A DNA stretch of 27,678 bases from the NCBI GenBank assembly GCA_041623895.1, contig JBFJVZ010000043.1:1-27678 (forward strand), given 5' to 3'. The position numbers and the translations under genes were made by a program. Below, piece by piece: positions 16,903 to 23,356 of this stretch. Position 1 is the first letter of the stretch, and the number at the start of each line of letters is the position of its first letter. The notes under the pieces were generated by a model that was not told the origin of the DNA, did no database searches, and was given only the letters and a program-made list of their open reading frames with translations. The DNA comes from JBFJVZ01 sp041623895. Lineage in GTDB: Bacteria; Planctomycetota; Planctomycetia; Pirellulales; Pirellulaceae.

Positions 16903-17260
16903 GACCTGTGCTCCCAAACTCGCGTTGGATCAGAAAAATAATTAATTGCTGACCAATATACTGACTAGCGAAGCTGGCAAACGCACGGTTTCGATTTGGA
17001 TTTTTTGGAGATTTCTCCCTGTTTTGCTGTCCAGACTGGGCTGAAAACGTATCTGAAACTGATTTCAATGCGGCGAAACACAGGGGCAGTCGCCTGCTCA
17101 GCGCTGATCGGTATCGTCGAAAGCTGATCAGCTTGAGGGAAGGTTGACTGCCTCGCCCCCCAACTCAAAACACGTTTTCGGGGAGATCGCAAGCCAACCC
17201 GGCAGGCGTTCATCGGCCATCAGCGTGGGCATGATCTTGCCGGGCTAACTTATGGTGCGT
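16903..17260. other. Intergenic region upstream of the cytochrome/kinase operon
   Basis: These 358 bases lie between two leftward genes. The part next to the operon (about 16935-16975) is A/T-rich and is the expected promoter region, with a leftward TTGCCA and TATATT pair that is spaced too closely (14 bases) to call. Inverted repeats CCCGGCA (17198-17204) and TGCCGGG (17238-17244) follow the DUF1844 gene and could form a stem, without a T-tract. A 14-base palindrome, AAGCTGATCAGCTT, lies at 17121-17134. An 82-codon open frame on the minus strand here has no family resemblance and was not called. Confidence 0.5.
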
Positions 17261-17725
17261 TCAAGCTTTGGCGTTGACGTACGCCATTCTCATCGCGTGC
17301 AGCGCGTCGGAAAGAACACTTGACTCTTCCTCGGTCAGGTTGCCCTTGGTTTTTTCGCCCAGCATCTCAAGTGTATCGATGTAATGTTTGGCGTAAGGCT
17401 TGTTAACTTCCGATTTGCCGGTCGCGGGATTCGGCAATTGCCCCAGCGTCGCCATCGCCTGCGTGAAAAGCATGGTCACCAGCACTTCAAAGGACGCGGG
17501 CGGAGGAGCAATGTTTTCTTCCGCGGCGGAATCGTCGGTTTCTTCCGCGGCGGAATCGTCGGTAACCTGACTTGAGCTGTCGACCGGCTCGCTGGCCGCC
17601 GGCTCGGCGTCATCATCGCTCGCCTGGCCAGCGGCTGCCGCCGCTTTTTCTTTGGCGACTTGTTGTTTCCAGTCGTCGTCGATGATGATCTTGGGTTCTT
17701 CGTCGGGAGCTTCTGGATCGGTCAT
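17261..17725 (-). CDS. DUF1844 family protein
   Basis: A 154-residue protein with an acidic, low-complexity N-terminal half and a compact helical C-terminal domain (about residues 76-154). The C-terminal domain begins ASFEVLVTMLFTQAMATLGQ and includes NLTEEESSVLSDALHAMRMAY. This matches DUF1844, a small conserved domain of unknown function found in planctomycetes, Acidobacteria and Deltaproteobacteria. No signal peptide, membrane segment or catalytic motif is evident. The N-terminal part has two identical copies of TDDSAAEE made by a 24-base tandem duplication. It lies downstream of pyrG on the same strand but 174 bases away, so co-transcription is uncertain. The ATG at 17725 is the natural start. 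Confidence 0.87.
   Translation of the reverse strand: MTDPEAPDEEPKIIIDDDWKQQVAKEKAAAAAGQASDDDAEPAASEPVDSSSQVTDDSAAEETDDSAAEENIAPPPASFEVLVTMLFTQAMATLGQLPNPATGKSEVNKPYAKHYIDTLEMLGEKTKGNLTEEESSVLSDALHAMRMAYVNAKA
17516..17563 (-). repeat. Perfect 24-bp tandem duplication inside the DUF1844 gene
   Basis: Two adjacent identical 24-base units (17516-17539 and 17540-17563) encode repeated TDDSAAEE octapeptides in the acidic linker. The unit is a multiple of three, so a change in copy number would keep the frame. Copy number is likely variable between strains. Confidence 0.9.
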
Positions 17726-17785
17726 GAGAAATCAGCATCTGATGGTGAAGACATCGAAAGGGTGGCATCCTGCCGAACAGAAACC

Positions 17786-17839
17786 ATGGCACGGCAGCTC
17801 GCCGCGCCTCCAGGTGTGATGGCACGGCGGCAAGCCGCG
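17786..17839. repeat. Two imperfect direct copies of a GC-rich intergenic repeat
   Basis: ATGGCACGGC followed by GCCGCG occurs at 17786-17806 and again at 17819-17839, with 3 mismatches over 21 bases. The second copy, GGCACGGCGGCAAGCCGCGG, resembles an intergenic palindrome I remember as common in planctomycetes. A third partial match, GGCGGAAGCCGC, lies nearby at about 17860. They fill most of the gap between pyrG and the DUF1844 gene. Confidence 0.55.
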
Positions 17840-17899
17840 GCTACCAATATATGCCAGGGGCGGAAGCCGCAAGGCAAATGTTGATCGCTGGCTGTGTTT

Positions 17900-19543
17900 T
17901 TACAGCTGGCTGACTGCGGGCGTTTCATTTTCGCTTCGACGCTTGCGACGCTCAATCGCGGCCTCGACAAAGCCGGCAAACAGCGGGTGGGCAGCCAGCG
18001 GTTTGCTTTTGAACTCTGGATGAAACTGTACGGCTACGAACCAGGGATGATCCGGGATTTCAACAATTTCCACCAGACCACCATCGGGGCTGGTGCCGGC
18101 AAATCGCATTCCGTGAGCTTCAAACTGTTGCCGATACACATTGTTAAATTCGTATCGGTGCCGATGCCGTTCGTCAATGTCTTCGCGGCCGTAAGCTTTG
18201 GCTGCGATGCTGTGCCGATCCAATTTTGCGGGTTGGCTGCCCAGCCGCATCGTGCCGCCCATGTGCGTGACGTTCAGCTGTTCGTCCAGCAGGCAGATGA
18301 CGGGATGCTGTGTGTCCTTGTCGAATTCCGTGGAGTGCGCATTGCCAAGCCCGATCACCTCGCGTCCGAATTCAATCACCGCGCACTGCATTCCCAGGCA
18401 GATCCCGAAAAAGGGAATGCCGCGTTCCCGTGCGAACCGGATTGCCTGCACCTTGCCCTCAATGCCGCGCTCACCAAAGCCGCCGGGCACGAGCACACCG
18501 TGGTAACCGCTAAGCAATCTTTCGGCGCCCTCGCGTTCGATATCGGCGCTCTGGATGCGGCCGACGCGAACCTGGGTTTGGTGGTGCATGCCCGCATGAT
18601 CGATCGCTTCGTAGATCGATTTGTAGGCGTCTTTGTGTTCGGCGTACTTGCCAACAACGGCGATGGAGACTTCGTGATTCGGATTGCGGAGCCGATGAAG
18701 CAGGTCCGCCCAAGGCGAAATGTCCAACGTCTTGGCAGAAGTCAAGCGGAGCTTTTGGACAACCAAGTCATCCAGCTTGTTTTCCATCAGCGAGATCGGC
18801 ACTTCGTAGATCGAAAAGTCCTTATCCTTCTCTTCGATCACCGCTTCGACCGGCACATTGCAAAACAGCGCGATTTTTTCGCGTTCTTCCCGGCTGATGG
18901 AATGTTCACAGCGGCAGACCAGGATGTCGGGCTGAATACCGATTTCGCGAAGCTGACCGACGGAATGCTGCGTCGGTTTGGTCTTCAACTCATCGGCGGC
19001 TTTCAAATAGGGCACCAATGTCAAATGCAGATACAGACAGTTTTCGCGACCGACGTCCAACGAGAACTGCCGGATTGCTTCCAAAAAAGGCAAGCTTTCG
19101 ATGTCACCGACGGTTCCGCCGATTTCGGTGATCACGACATCAACATCATCGCCGCCCATCCGCTTGATCACGGATTTGATTTCGTTGGTGATATGGGGGA
19201 TGACTTGGACCGTCTTGCCCAGAAACTGTCCCTTGCGTTCTTTTTCAATGACCGACAAGTAGATTTGCCCGGTCGTGTAGTTGCAGTCCCGTGTCAGCGG
19301 ACTGGATGTGAAGCGTTCATAGTGACCGAGATCCAAGTCGGTCTCGCTGCCGTCATCCAACACGTAGACTTCTCCGTGCTGATAAGGGCTCATCGTACCG
19401 GGGTCGACGTTGATGTACGGATCCAGTTTCTGCATCCGTACGCGTAAGCCGCGCTGTTCCAGCAGCATGCCAAGGGATGCACTGGTCAGTCCTTTTCCGA
19501 GCGAGCTAACAACGCCGCCGGTTACAAAGATATGTTTTGTCAT
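17900..19543 (-). CDS. pyrG: CTP synthase
   Basis: Makes CTP from UTP using ATP and glutamine, the last step of pyrimidine nucleotide synthesis in the cytoplasm. The 547-residue length is standard. The synthetase domain (about 1-270) starts MTKHIFVTGGVVSSLGKGLT with the P-loop-like SSLGKG (13-18). The class I glutamine amidotransferase domain (about 292-535) has PGGFGERG (353-360), nucleophile Cys382 in GICLGMQ and the His508/Glu510 pair in QFHPE, so all catalytic residues are present. The ATG at 19543 is unambiguous. It lies 111 bases downstream of kdsB on the same strand. KdsB consumes CTP, so the pairing is functionally sensible and occurs in other bacteria. Confidence 0.98.
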   Translation of the reverse strand: MTKHIFVTGGVVSSLGKGLTSASLGMLLEQRGLRVRMQKLDPYINVDPGTMSPYQHGEVYVLDDGSETDLDLGHYERFTSSPLTRDCNYTTGQIYLSVIEKERKGQFLGKTVQVIPHITNEIKSVIKRMGGDDVDVVITEIGGTVGDIESLPFLEAIRQFSLDVGRENCLYLHLTLVPYLKAADELKTKPTQHSVGQLREIGIQPDILVCRCEHSISREEREKIALFCNVPVEAVIEEKDKDFSIYEVPISLMENKLDDLVVQKLRLTSAKTLDISPWADLLHRLRNPNHEVSIAVVGKYAEHKDAYKSIYEAIDHAGMHHQTQVRVGRIQSADIEREGAERLLSGYHGVLVPGGFGERGIEGKVQAIRFARERGIPFFGICLGMQCAVIEFGREVIGLGNAHSTEFDKDTQHPVICLLDEQLNVTHMGGTMRLGSQPAKLDRHSIAAKAYGREDIDERHRHRYEFNNVYRQQFEAHGMRFAGTSPDGGLVEIVEIPDHPWFVAVQFHPEFKSKPLAAHPLFAGFVEAAIERRKRRSENETPAVSQL

Positions 19544-19589
19544 GGAACAGAATCATACCGCGCCCAACGCATAGCGGAAGTCGGAGGTC

Positions 19590-19619
19590 TTGCGAATCTA
19601 CCGGTAACTGAATTCGCAA
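19590..19619. repeat. 8-bp inverted repeat between kdsB and pyrG
   Basis: TTGCGAAT (19590-19597) and ATTCGCAA (19612-19619) are perfect reverse complements around a 14-base loop that itself contains ACCGGT. It could be an intercistronic hairpin or an operator in front of pyrG. No T-tract follows, so I do not call it a terminator. Confidence 0.4.
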
Positions 19620-19654
19620 AGCTTCCCCACGTCTGCCAACCCAGCGTTCTCAGC

Positions 19655-20440
19655 TCACGGCTTTGCGACACGAGCCGAAAACGCGTCGAAGTCGGCTTGC
19701 GTGTCGATACCAGAGGTGGCACCGTCGACGCGGACAACGACGATTCGTTTGCCAGCCTCGATGGCTCGCAACTGTTCCAGTCGCTCTGTTTGTTCCAAAA
19801 AACTGGGGCTTTGCGTAGCGAACCAGGCGAGGAACTCACGTCGATAAGCGTACAGGCCCAGGTGATGCCAGAAGGTGGGCGGGTCCGTTCGCAGAATCTC
19901 CTCGCTAACTCCCTCGCGGACGTGAGGGACGACCGATCGACTGAAGTAAATTGCCCTGCCCTGCCCTGCCCCGCCGGCGAGCGATTTGGCATTGGCGATC
20001 ACGATTTTGACGCAGCCGGGATCTTGCAGGATGTTGAGATTGCGGATCGGAGCCCCGGCCGTCGACATCTCCGCCGATCCGTCATCGATCAGCGCTTGGG
20101 CGACTTTATCGATTGCCCGCGGGTCAATTTCCGGCTCGTCGCCTTGCACATTCACAAAAACGTCGACATCGGGCAGTTCCGCGGCGACCGCAGCGATACG
20201 ATCGGTGCCGCTTGGACAAGCTGGGTCCGTCATGATGTGTCGACCGCCGAAAGCATCCACTTCGTCCGCTAATCGACGGTCATCGACCGCGACGACAACA
20301 CCCTGCGGCACCTGGGCCCGGCAAGCTGACTCGTAGGTATGCTGCAGGACCGTTTTTCCGCCGGCCCGGAGCAACAGCTTTTCCGGCAGTCGAGTGGATG
20401 CTAAACGGGCCGGGATGACAATCTGACAACGCGGATTCAT
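19655..20440 (-). CDS. kdsB: 3-deoxy-manno-octulosonate cytidylyltransferase
   Basis: Activates Kdo with CTP to CMP-Kdo for lipopolysaccharide inner-core synthesis, in the cytoplasm. The 261-residue protein starts MNPRCQIVIPARLASTRLPE, the CTP-binding signature. It continues with CPSGTDRIA, VFVNVQGDEPEI (Mg-binding Asp region), AIYFSRS, HLGLYAYRREFL and LEQTERLEQLRAIEAG, all diagnostic. The ATG at 20440 is chosen because an upstream in-frame extension of 30 residues is unconserved and runs into the riboswitch promoter region. A four-copy pentanucleotide repeat (19952-19971) encodes an unusually Gly-rich loop, AGGAGQGRA, just before IYFSRS. The gene supports an LPS-type outer membrane. It diverges from the cobalamin riboswitch operon and precedes pyrG. 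Confidence 0.96.
   Translation of the reverse strand: MNPRCQIVIPARLASTRLPEKLLLRAGGKTVLQHTYESACRAQVPQGVVVAVDDRRLADEVDAFGGRHIMTDPACPSGTDRIAAVAAELPDVDVFVNVQGDEPEIDPRAIDKVAQALIDDGSAEMSTAGAPIRNLNILQDPGCVKIVIANAKSLAGGAGQGRAIYFSRSVVPHVREGVSEEILRTDPPTFWHHLGLYAYRREFLAWFATQSPSFLEQTERLEQLRAIEAGKRIVVVRVDGATSGIDTQADFDAFSARVAKP
19952..19971 (-). repeat. Four-copy pentanucleotide tandem repeat inside kdsB
   Basis: TGCCC is repeated four times on the plus strand (GGGCA on the coding strand). The unit is not a multiple of three, so slippage by one unit would shift the kdsB frame, while three units would add or remove five residues. It encodes part of the Gly-rich loop before IYFSRS. Confidence 0.9.
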
Positions 20441-20491
20441 GGAAAAACAAGATGAATGCGAAAGGAAGTCGAAGCTGTTATTGTGCACCGT

Positions 20492-20520
20492 TTGACACTT
20501 TCTGCTACGCCGGATAGGCT
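20492..20520 (+). promoter_or_regulatory. Sigma70-type promoter for the cobalamin-riboswitch transcript
   Basis: A perfect TTGACA -35 box (20492-20497) is followed after 17 bases by TAGGCT (20515-20520), a three-of-six -10 match. The expected transcription start, about 20527, falls just ahead of the riboswitch P1 helix at 20531, which is what a riboswitch leader requires. The -10 box is weak. The positional fit raises my confidence. Confidence 0.6.
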
Positions 20521-20530
20521 CAACCGCCAA

Positions 20531-20757
20531 CGGTCAGCGGTGTCGCGGTCAATTTTTAGGTTGATCGCGTAAACAGGGAACTCCGGTGTGATTCCGGGAC
20601 GGCCCGGCCGCTGTAAACGATGTGATCGAAGTTTTTTGATCGCCCCTGGTTCACTCTTTTGGCCATTGCTCAAGCGCAACGTCTTGGTGACGTTCCGGCT
20701 CGTGCGAGAAGGCGAACCGGTGGAGAAATCGCAAGTCAGAAGACCTACCACTGACCG
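20531..20757 (+). promoter_or_regulatory. Cobalamin (vitamin B12) riboswitch
   Basis: An aptamer of the AdoCbl/MeCbl riboswitch class in the leader of the DUF1559-DUF4465 operon. Outer helix P1 is CGGTCAG (20531-20537) with CTGACCG (20751-20757), perfectly paired. The core shows AGGGAA (20575-20580), CCGGTGTGATTCCGG (20583-20597), then GACGGCCCGGCCGCTGTAA (20598-20616), in the conserved order and spacing. The B12 box AAGTCAGAAGACCTACC (20733-20749) differs from the usual consensus only in CTACC for CTGCC. Peripheral stems lie in between, such as AACGTC/GACGTT (20678-20683/20689-20694). In this RNA class, ligand binding normally turns expression off. The genes downstream are not a known B12 transporter or enzyme, which makes the target unusual. 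Confidence 0.93.
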
Positions 20758-20767
20758 GACGCTACGT

Positions 20768-20786
20768 GACCTTCTTGGGTGAGGTC
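20768..20786 (+). promoter_or_regulatory. Candidate riboswitch expression-platform hairpin (P13-like)
   Basis: GACCT (20768-20772) pairs with AGGTC (20782-20786) around a loop containing TTGGGT. The GGG of this loop can pair with the CCC of the aptamer loop at 20603-20607, as in the kissing interaction of cobalamin riboswitches, which couples ligand binding to control. Flanking GACG (20758-20761) and CGTC (20789-20792) may extend the stem. No T-tract follows, so control of translation looks more likely than transcription termination. The functional reading is inference. Confidence 0.5.
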
Positions 20787-20863
20787 GGCGTCAAGACATC
20801 CTCAGGATGGTGGAACCGCGAGCCAGGATCTCCAGCGTCGCTCCGTTGCGCACAGGGTTCAAC

Positions 20864-21679
20864 ATGCGTGGTGAAGTATCAAACCGGCGACGGTCGACTG
20901 ATCGGCTCGCTTTTACCTTGATCGAATTGTTGGTCGTGATGGCCATCATCGGTATCGCCGTCAGTCTGCTGCTGCCGGCTGTCCAATTCGCGCGCGAAGC
21001 CGCACGTCAGACCAGCTGTCGCAATCACCAGCACCAAATCGGAATCGCCCTGCACGCCTATCACAACCTTCATCGCTCGTTGCCCATCGGCTGCTTGGAG
21101 TGGCGAGGTTGGGGGCAGCCGATGACGCGGAAACACATGGCTTGGTCTGCGTTCCTGTTGCCGTTCATCGAAGAACAGTCGTTGTACGAGGCGATTGATT
21201 TTGACCAACCCTTCGATCATCCCGACAACGTTGATGCCGCAGCAACGCCCGTGGAAACGTACTTGTGTCCCACGGCCATTCCGCGCGGCGGACCGCGCGG
21301 CGAAATAAGTTACGGCGGATTGTTTGGCGAAAGAATCGTTGATCGCCGCGCTGACGATGGCGTGTTTCTGTACGATCGCCTGATCGCTTTTCGTGATTGC
21401 ACCGACGGATTATCGTATACGATCGCCACCGGCGAAGACATGTTTGGTCCGGAAAGCGAGTGGATCAACGGCGGCAACGTTTTCGTCCAGTCTCACCCGA
21501 TCAACGATCAATCGGTTTGGGTTGGCGACAACGAAATCCGATCGCTACACCCGGCTGGAGCGATGGTGCTGTTTGTGGATGGCTCCGTCCATCTGTTGAA
21601 TCAATCCCTGGACAAGTTCGTGCTGGGCCAGTTGATCACACGTGACCGCAGTGAAGTGATTCCGGCGGATCTCTTTTGA
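20864..21679 (+). CDS. DUF1559 (H-x9-DG) pseudopilin-like protein under the cobalamin riboswitch
   Basis: A 271-residue exported protein with a type IV prepilin-like N-terminus: a basic leader, then FTLIELLVVMAIIGIAVSLL, with predicted cleavage before Phe17 and Glu at mature position 5 (residue 21). The soluble part has the DUF1559 signatures, including FAREAARQTSC after the helix and the H-x9-DG motif (His229, Asp-Gly 239-240) in HPAGAMVLFVDG. DUF1559 proteins occur in dozens of copies in planctomycete genomes and their function is unknown. The ATG at 20864 has AGGG six bases upstream. An in-frame ATG at 20807 has no usable spacing and falls in the riboswitch expression platform. Translation of the following PEP-CTERM gene begins 24 bases after the stop, so both are under the same B12 control. 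Confidence 0.93.
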   Translation: MRGEVSNRRRSTDRLAFTLIELLVVMAIIGIAVSLLLPAVQFAREAARQTSCRNHQHQIGIALHAYHNLHRSLPIGCLEWRGWGQPMTRKHMAWSAFLLPFIEEQSLYEAIDFDQPFDHPDNVDAAATPVETYLCPTAIPRGGPRGEISYGGLFGERIVDRRADDGVFLYDRLIAFRDCTDGLSYTIATGEDMFGPESEWINGGNVFVQSHPINDQSVWVGDNEIRSLHPAGAMVLFVDGSVHLLNQSLDKFVLGQLITRDRSEVIPADLF

Positions 21680-21703
21680 ATGATGCAAAGTGAGTTAATT
21701 GCG

Positions 21704-22579
21704 ATGAAGTACCTACTTTCGGCCTGGTTGCTACTGCTGGTCGCCGCACGCGTTTCCGTTGCCGATACCGTCACCTTTGAAGGTCTGCTGACGGGTGCCG
21801 AAGAGTTCTATAACGGTGACTCGGGCATCGGCAACAACAGTAACGGCTGGTCCGCCGATGGAGTGTTTTTTAACAATTCCTTCAGCGATTTCGGCGGCGG
21901 ATTTACCGGCTGGACGGGCTGGAGCTATGCCAATATCACGGACAACGCCACACCCGGATTCGGCAACCAATACTCCGCGTTCCCCGGTGGCGGATCGGAT
22001 GGCACGGGAGCACCCGGCGGCGTCAATGTGGGCCAGACCTACGCGATCGCCTTTGCCGATGACGCCTATTTCAATCTGCCCGATGCGATGATGATTCAAT
22101 CCGCGGATCTGACGAATACGACCTACGCCGGTTTGTCGATGCGAGACGGCGACGCTTTCGCGAAACCCTTCGGCGGCGCTTCCGGGAACGATCCCGATTT
22201 CTTTCGGGTCACATTTACTGGTTTCGCGGGCCTTGACATGACCGGTGGCACGACCGGGGCGCTGACCTTCGATTTGGCTGATTACACGTTTGTCGATAAC
22301 AGCCAAGACTTCATCATCGGCGATTGGGTACCGACGGATCTGACGGCACTCGGTAACGCACGTTCGGTCGGATTGAGCTTTGCATCCAGTGATGTGGGCG
22401 CCTTCGGGATCAATACACCCACTTACGTGGCGCTGGACAACTTGACCCTCGCCTCCGCAGTTCCGGAACCGGGAAGCGCAGGCATGTTTGCAGCGGCAAG
22501 CCTGATAATCGCGTATCGACTGCGGCGAAAATGGTGGCGACGACTAGTTCCCAATCGCGCCTGTGATCGCGGCCGATGA
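21704..22579 (+). CDS. DUF4465 protein with PEP-CTERM sorting signal; candidate surface corrinoid-binding protein
   Basis: A 291-residue secreted protein with a Sec signal peptide (residues 1-20, cleavage after SVA). The DUF4465 domain shows NITDNATPGFGNQYSAF, TNTTYAGLSMRDGDAFAKPF, DFFRVTFTGF and FASSDVGAFGINTPTYVALD, family-typical and in order. The C-terminal VPEPGSAG (from residue 253), a hydrophobic helix and RLRRKWWRR form a PEP-CTERM signal for exosortase processing. In Bacteroidota, as I recall, DUF4465 proteins sit in cobalamin-riboswitch-controlled uptake loci. Corrinoid binding here is inferred from that and from the riboswitch. The ATG at 21704 (MKYLL) fits the signal peptide, and an in-frame ATG at 21680 is less likely. 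The last 11 or so residues after the Arg cluster overlap the opposite-strand pilin gene and look like a run-on past a lost stop. Confidence 0.92.
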   Translation: MKYLLSAWLLLLVAARVSVADTVTFEGLLTGAEEFYNGDSGIGNNSNGWSADGVFFNNSFSDFGGGFTGWTGWSYANITDNATPGFGNQYSAFPGGGSDGTGAPGGVNVGQTYAIAFADDAYFNLPDAMMIQSADLTNTTYAGLSMRDGDAFAKPFGGASGNDPDFFRVTFTGFAGLDMTGGTTGALTFDLADYTFVDNSQDFIIGDWVPTDLTALGNARSVGLSFASSDVGAFGINTPTYVALDNLTLASAVPEPGSAGMFAAASLIIAYRLRRKWWRRLVPNRACDRGR

Positions 22580-22738
22580 GTTATCAAAACTTTCAACGGT
22601 CTTGGCGGAAAGGAAATTAACCGACGCAATGCAGACACCAATGATCAGAGAAAGCACGACAGCGTACTCGACAGCTGTCGGACCGTCCTCTTCACGCAGG
22701 AAGTCGATGATGGCGTTACGAATTGATTGATATGACAT
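22544..22738 (-). CDS. Flp/Fap-type class IVb pilin
   Basis: A 64-residue prepilin. A basic/acidic leader ends in REEDG (Gly19), followed by PTAVEYAVVLSLIIGVCIAS, with Glu at mature position 5 (residue 24) and Tyr at 6, the Flp signature. It would be cleaved by a TadV-type prepilin peptidase and assembled by a Tad secretion system into adhesive pili. No tad genes are in this window. The ATG at 22738 is chosen because it gives a normal Flp leader, whereas the open frame extends 15 residues upstream without conservation. The 3' end overlaps the convergent PEP-CTERM gene by 36 bases. It is a paralogue of the pilin gene upstream (22905-23096). Confidence 0.92.
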   Translation of the reverse strand: MSYQSIRNAIIDFLREEDGPTAVEYAVVLSLIIGVCIASVNFLSAKTVESFDNSSAAITGAIGN

Positions 22739-22904
22739 GATGAGCGTGTCGGCTGACACGGATTCTTTTTTTGAGTAGCGCACTGCAAATAGCAGCCCGG
22801 TTACAGGAAAGATAGAACGCTGGGGAGCCGGGTGTCGTCAATACGTGGTCAGCCGGTCCGCTTCGCGGCCACGGCCCTACTGGTCTTACCGGTCGTTCCG
22901 GTTG

Positions 22905-23096
22905 TCAGTTTCCAAACGCGCCTGAAATCGCGGTGCTGGATTCGTCGAAGGTGTCGTTGGTCTCGGCTCCCAGAACGGTAATCGCGACGATGCAGACGCC
23001 AAGGATCAAGGAGACCATCACGGCATATTCCACCGTGGTTGGACCATCTTCTTCGCGCAGAAAACGGCAGACGCCGTCAAAAGAGTTTTTGAACAT
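22905..23096 (-). CDS. Flp/Fap-type class IVb pilin (second copy)
   Basis: A 63-residue prepilin with leader MFKNSFDGVCRFLREEDG (Gly18) and mature start PTTVEYAVMVSLILGVCIV, with Glu at position 5 (residue 23). It is a clear paralogue of the gene at 22544-22738: the leader end, helix and Gly-Asn C-terminus are shared, while the middle (ETNDTFDESSTAIS) has diverged. The two are in the same direction with a 166-base gap containing no recognisable gene, so they could be transcribed together or separately. The ATG at 23096 is the only sensible start. Confidence 0.92.
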   Translation of the reverse strand: MFKNSFDGVCRFLREEDGPTTVEYAVMVSLILGVCIVAITVLGAETNDTFDESSTAISGAFGN

Positions 23097-23118
23097 AAGT
23101 GGGCACCTTAAGTTTGTT

Positions 23119-23142
23119 CAATCAATGGGGATTGGTTGATTG
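23119..23142. repeat. 7-bp inverted repeat upstream of the Flp pilin gene
   Basis: CAATCAA (23119-23125) and TTGATTG (23136-23142) are perfect reverse complements with a 10-base spacer. The element lies 22 bases before the pilin start, within the 260-base divergent region shared with the ABC permease gene. The position suits an operator or leader hairpin, but the evidence is only the symmetry. I see nothing else definite in 23097-23356. Confidence 0.35.
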
Positions 23143-23356
23143 GCCGAAGATTTCAGCCGAATCGAGAAACCATAAGACGCTGCGTCGCGTATCGAGGGAT
23201 TTCTGCAACCCCCATCGCCGCTGTAGCGGGATGTCGGTGTCGAGCAGCGCGATTAAGCGAATTGTGACGGTTCGATCTGAAGGCTCGTTGTGGGTGCCCG
23301 CCCAGGCGTTTACGCTAGTTCCTGTTGTCAATTATTGATTTCAATCGGTTTTCTCC

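Noticed and set aside
17121..17134. 14-base palindrome AAGCTGATCAGCTT
   Set aside because: A short palindrome in a long intergenic gap, not placed near a promoter I can define. I cannot separate it from chance.
17894..19447. Plus-strand open frame of 517 codons opposite pyrG
   Set aside because: It is the antisense shadow of a clearly conserved CTP synthase with all catalytic residues. High GC at third positions opens the opposite frame. It has no family resemblance.
19532..20272. Plus-strand open frame of 246 codons opposite kdsB
   Set aside because: The minus strand has the full KdsB signature, so this is a shadow.
20437..20751. Minus-strand open frame of 104 codons upstream of kdsB
   Set aside because: It lies opposite the cobalamin riboswitch and its promoter, whose structure explains the sequence. 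The peptide has no recognisable domain.
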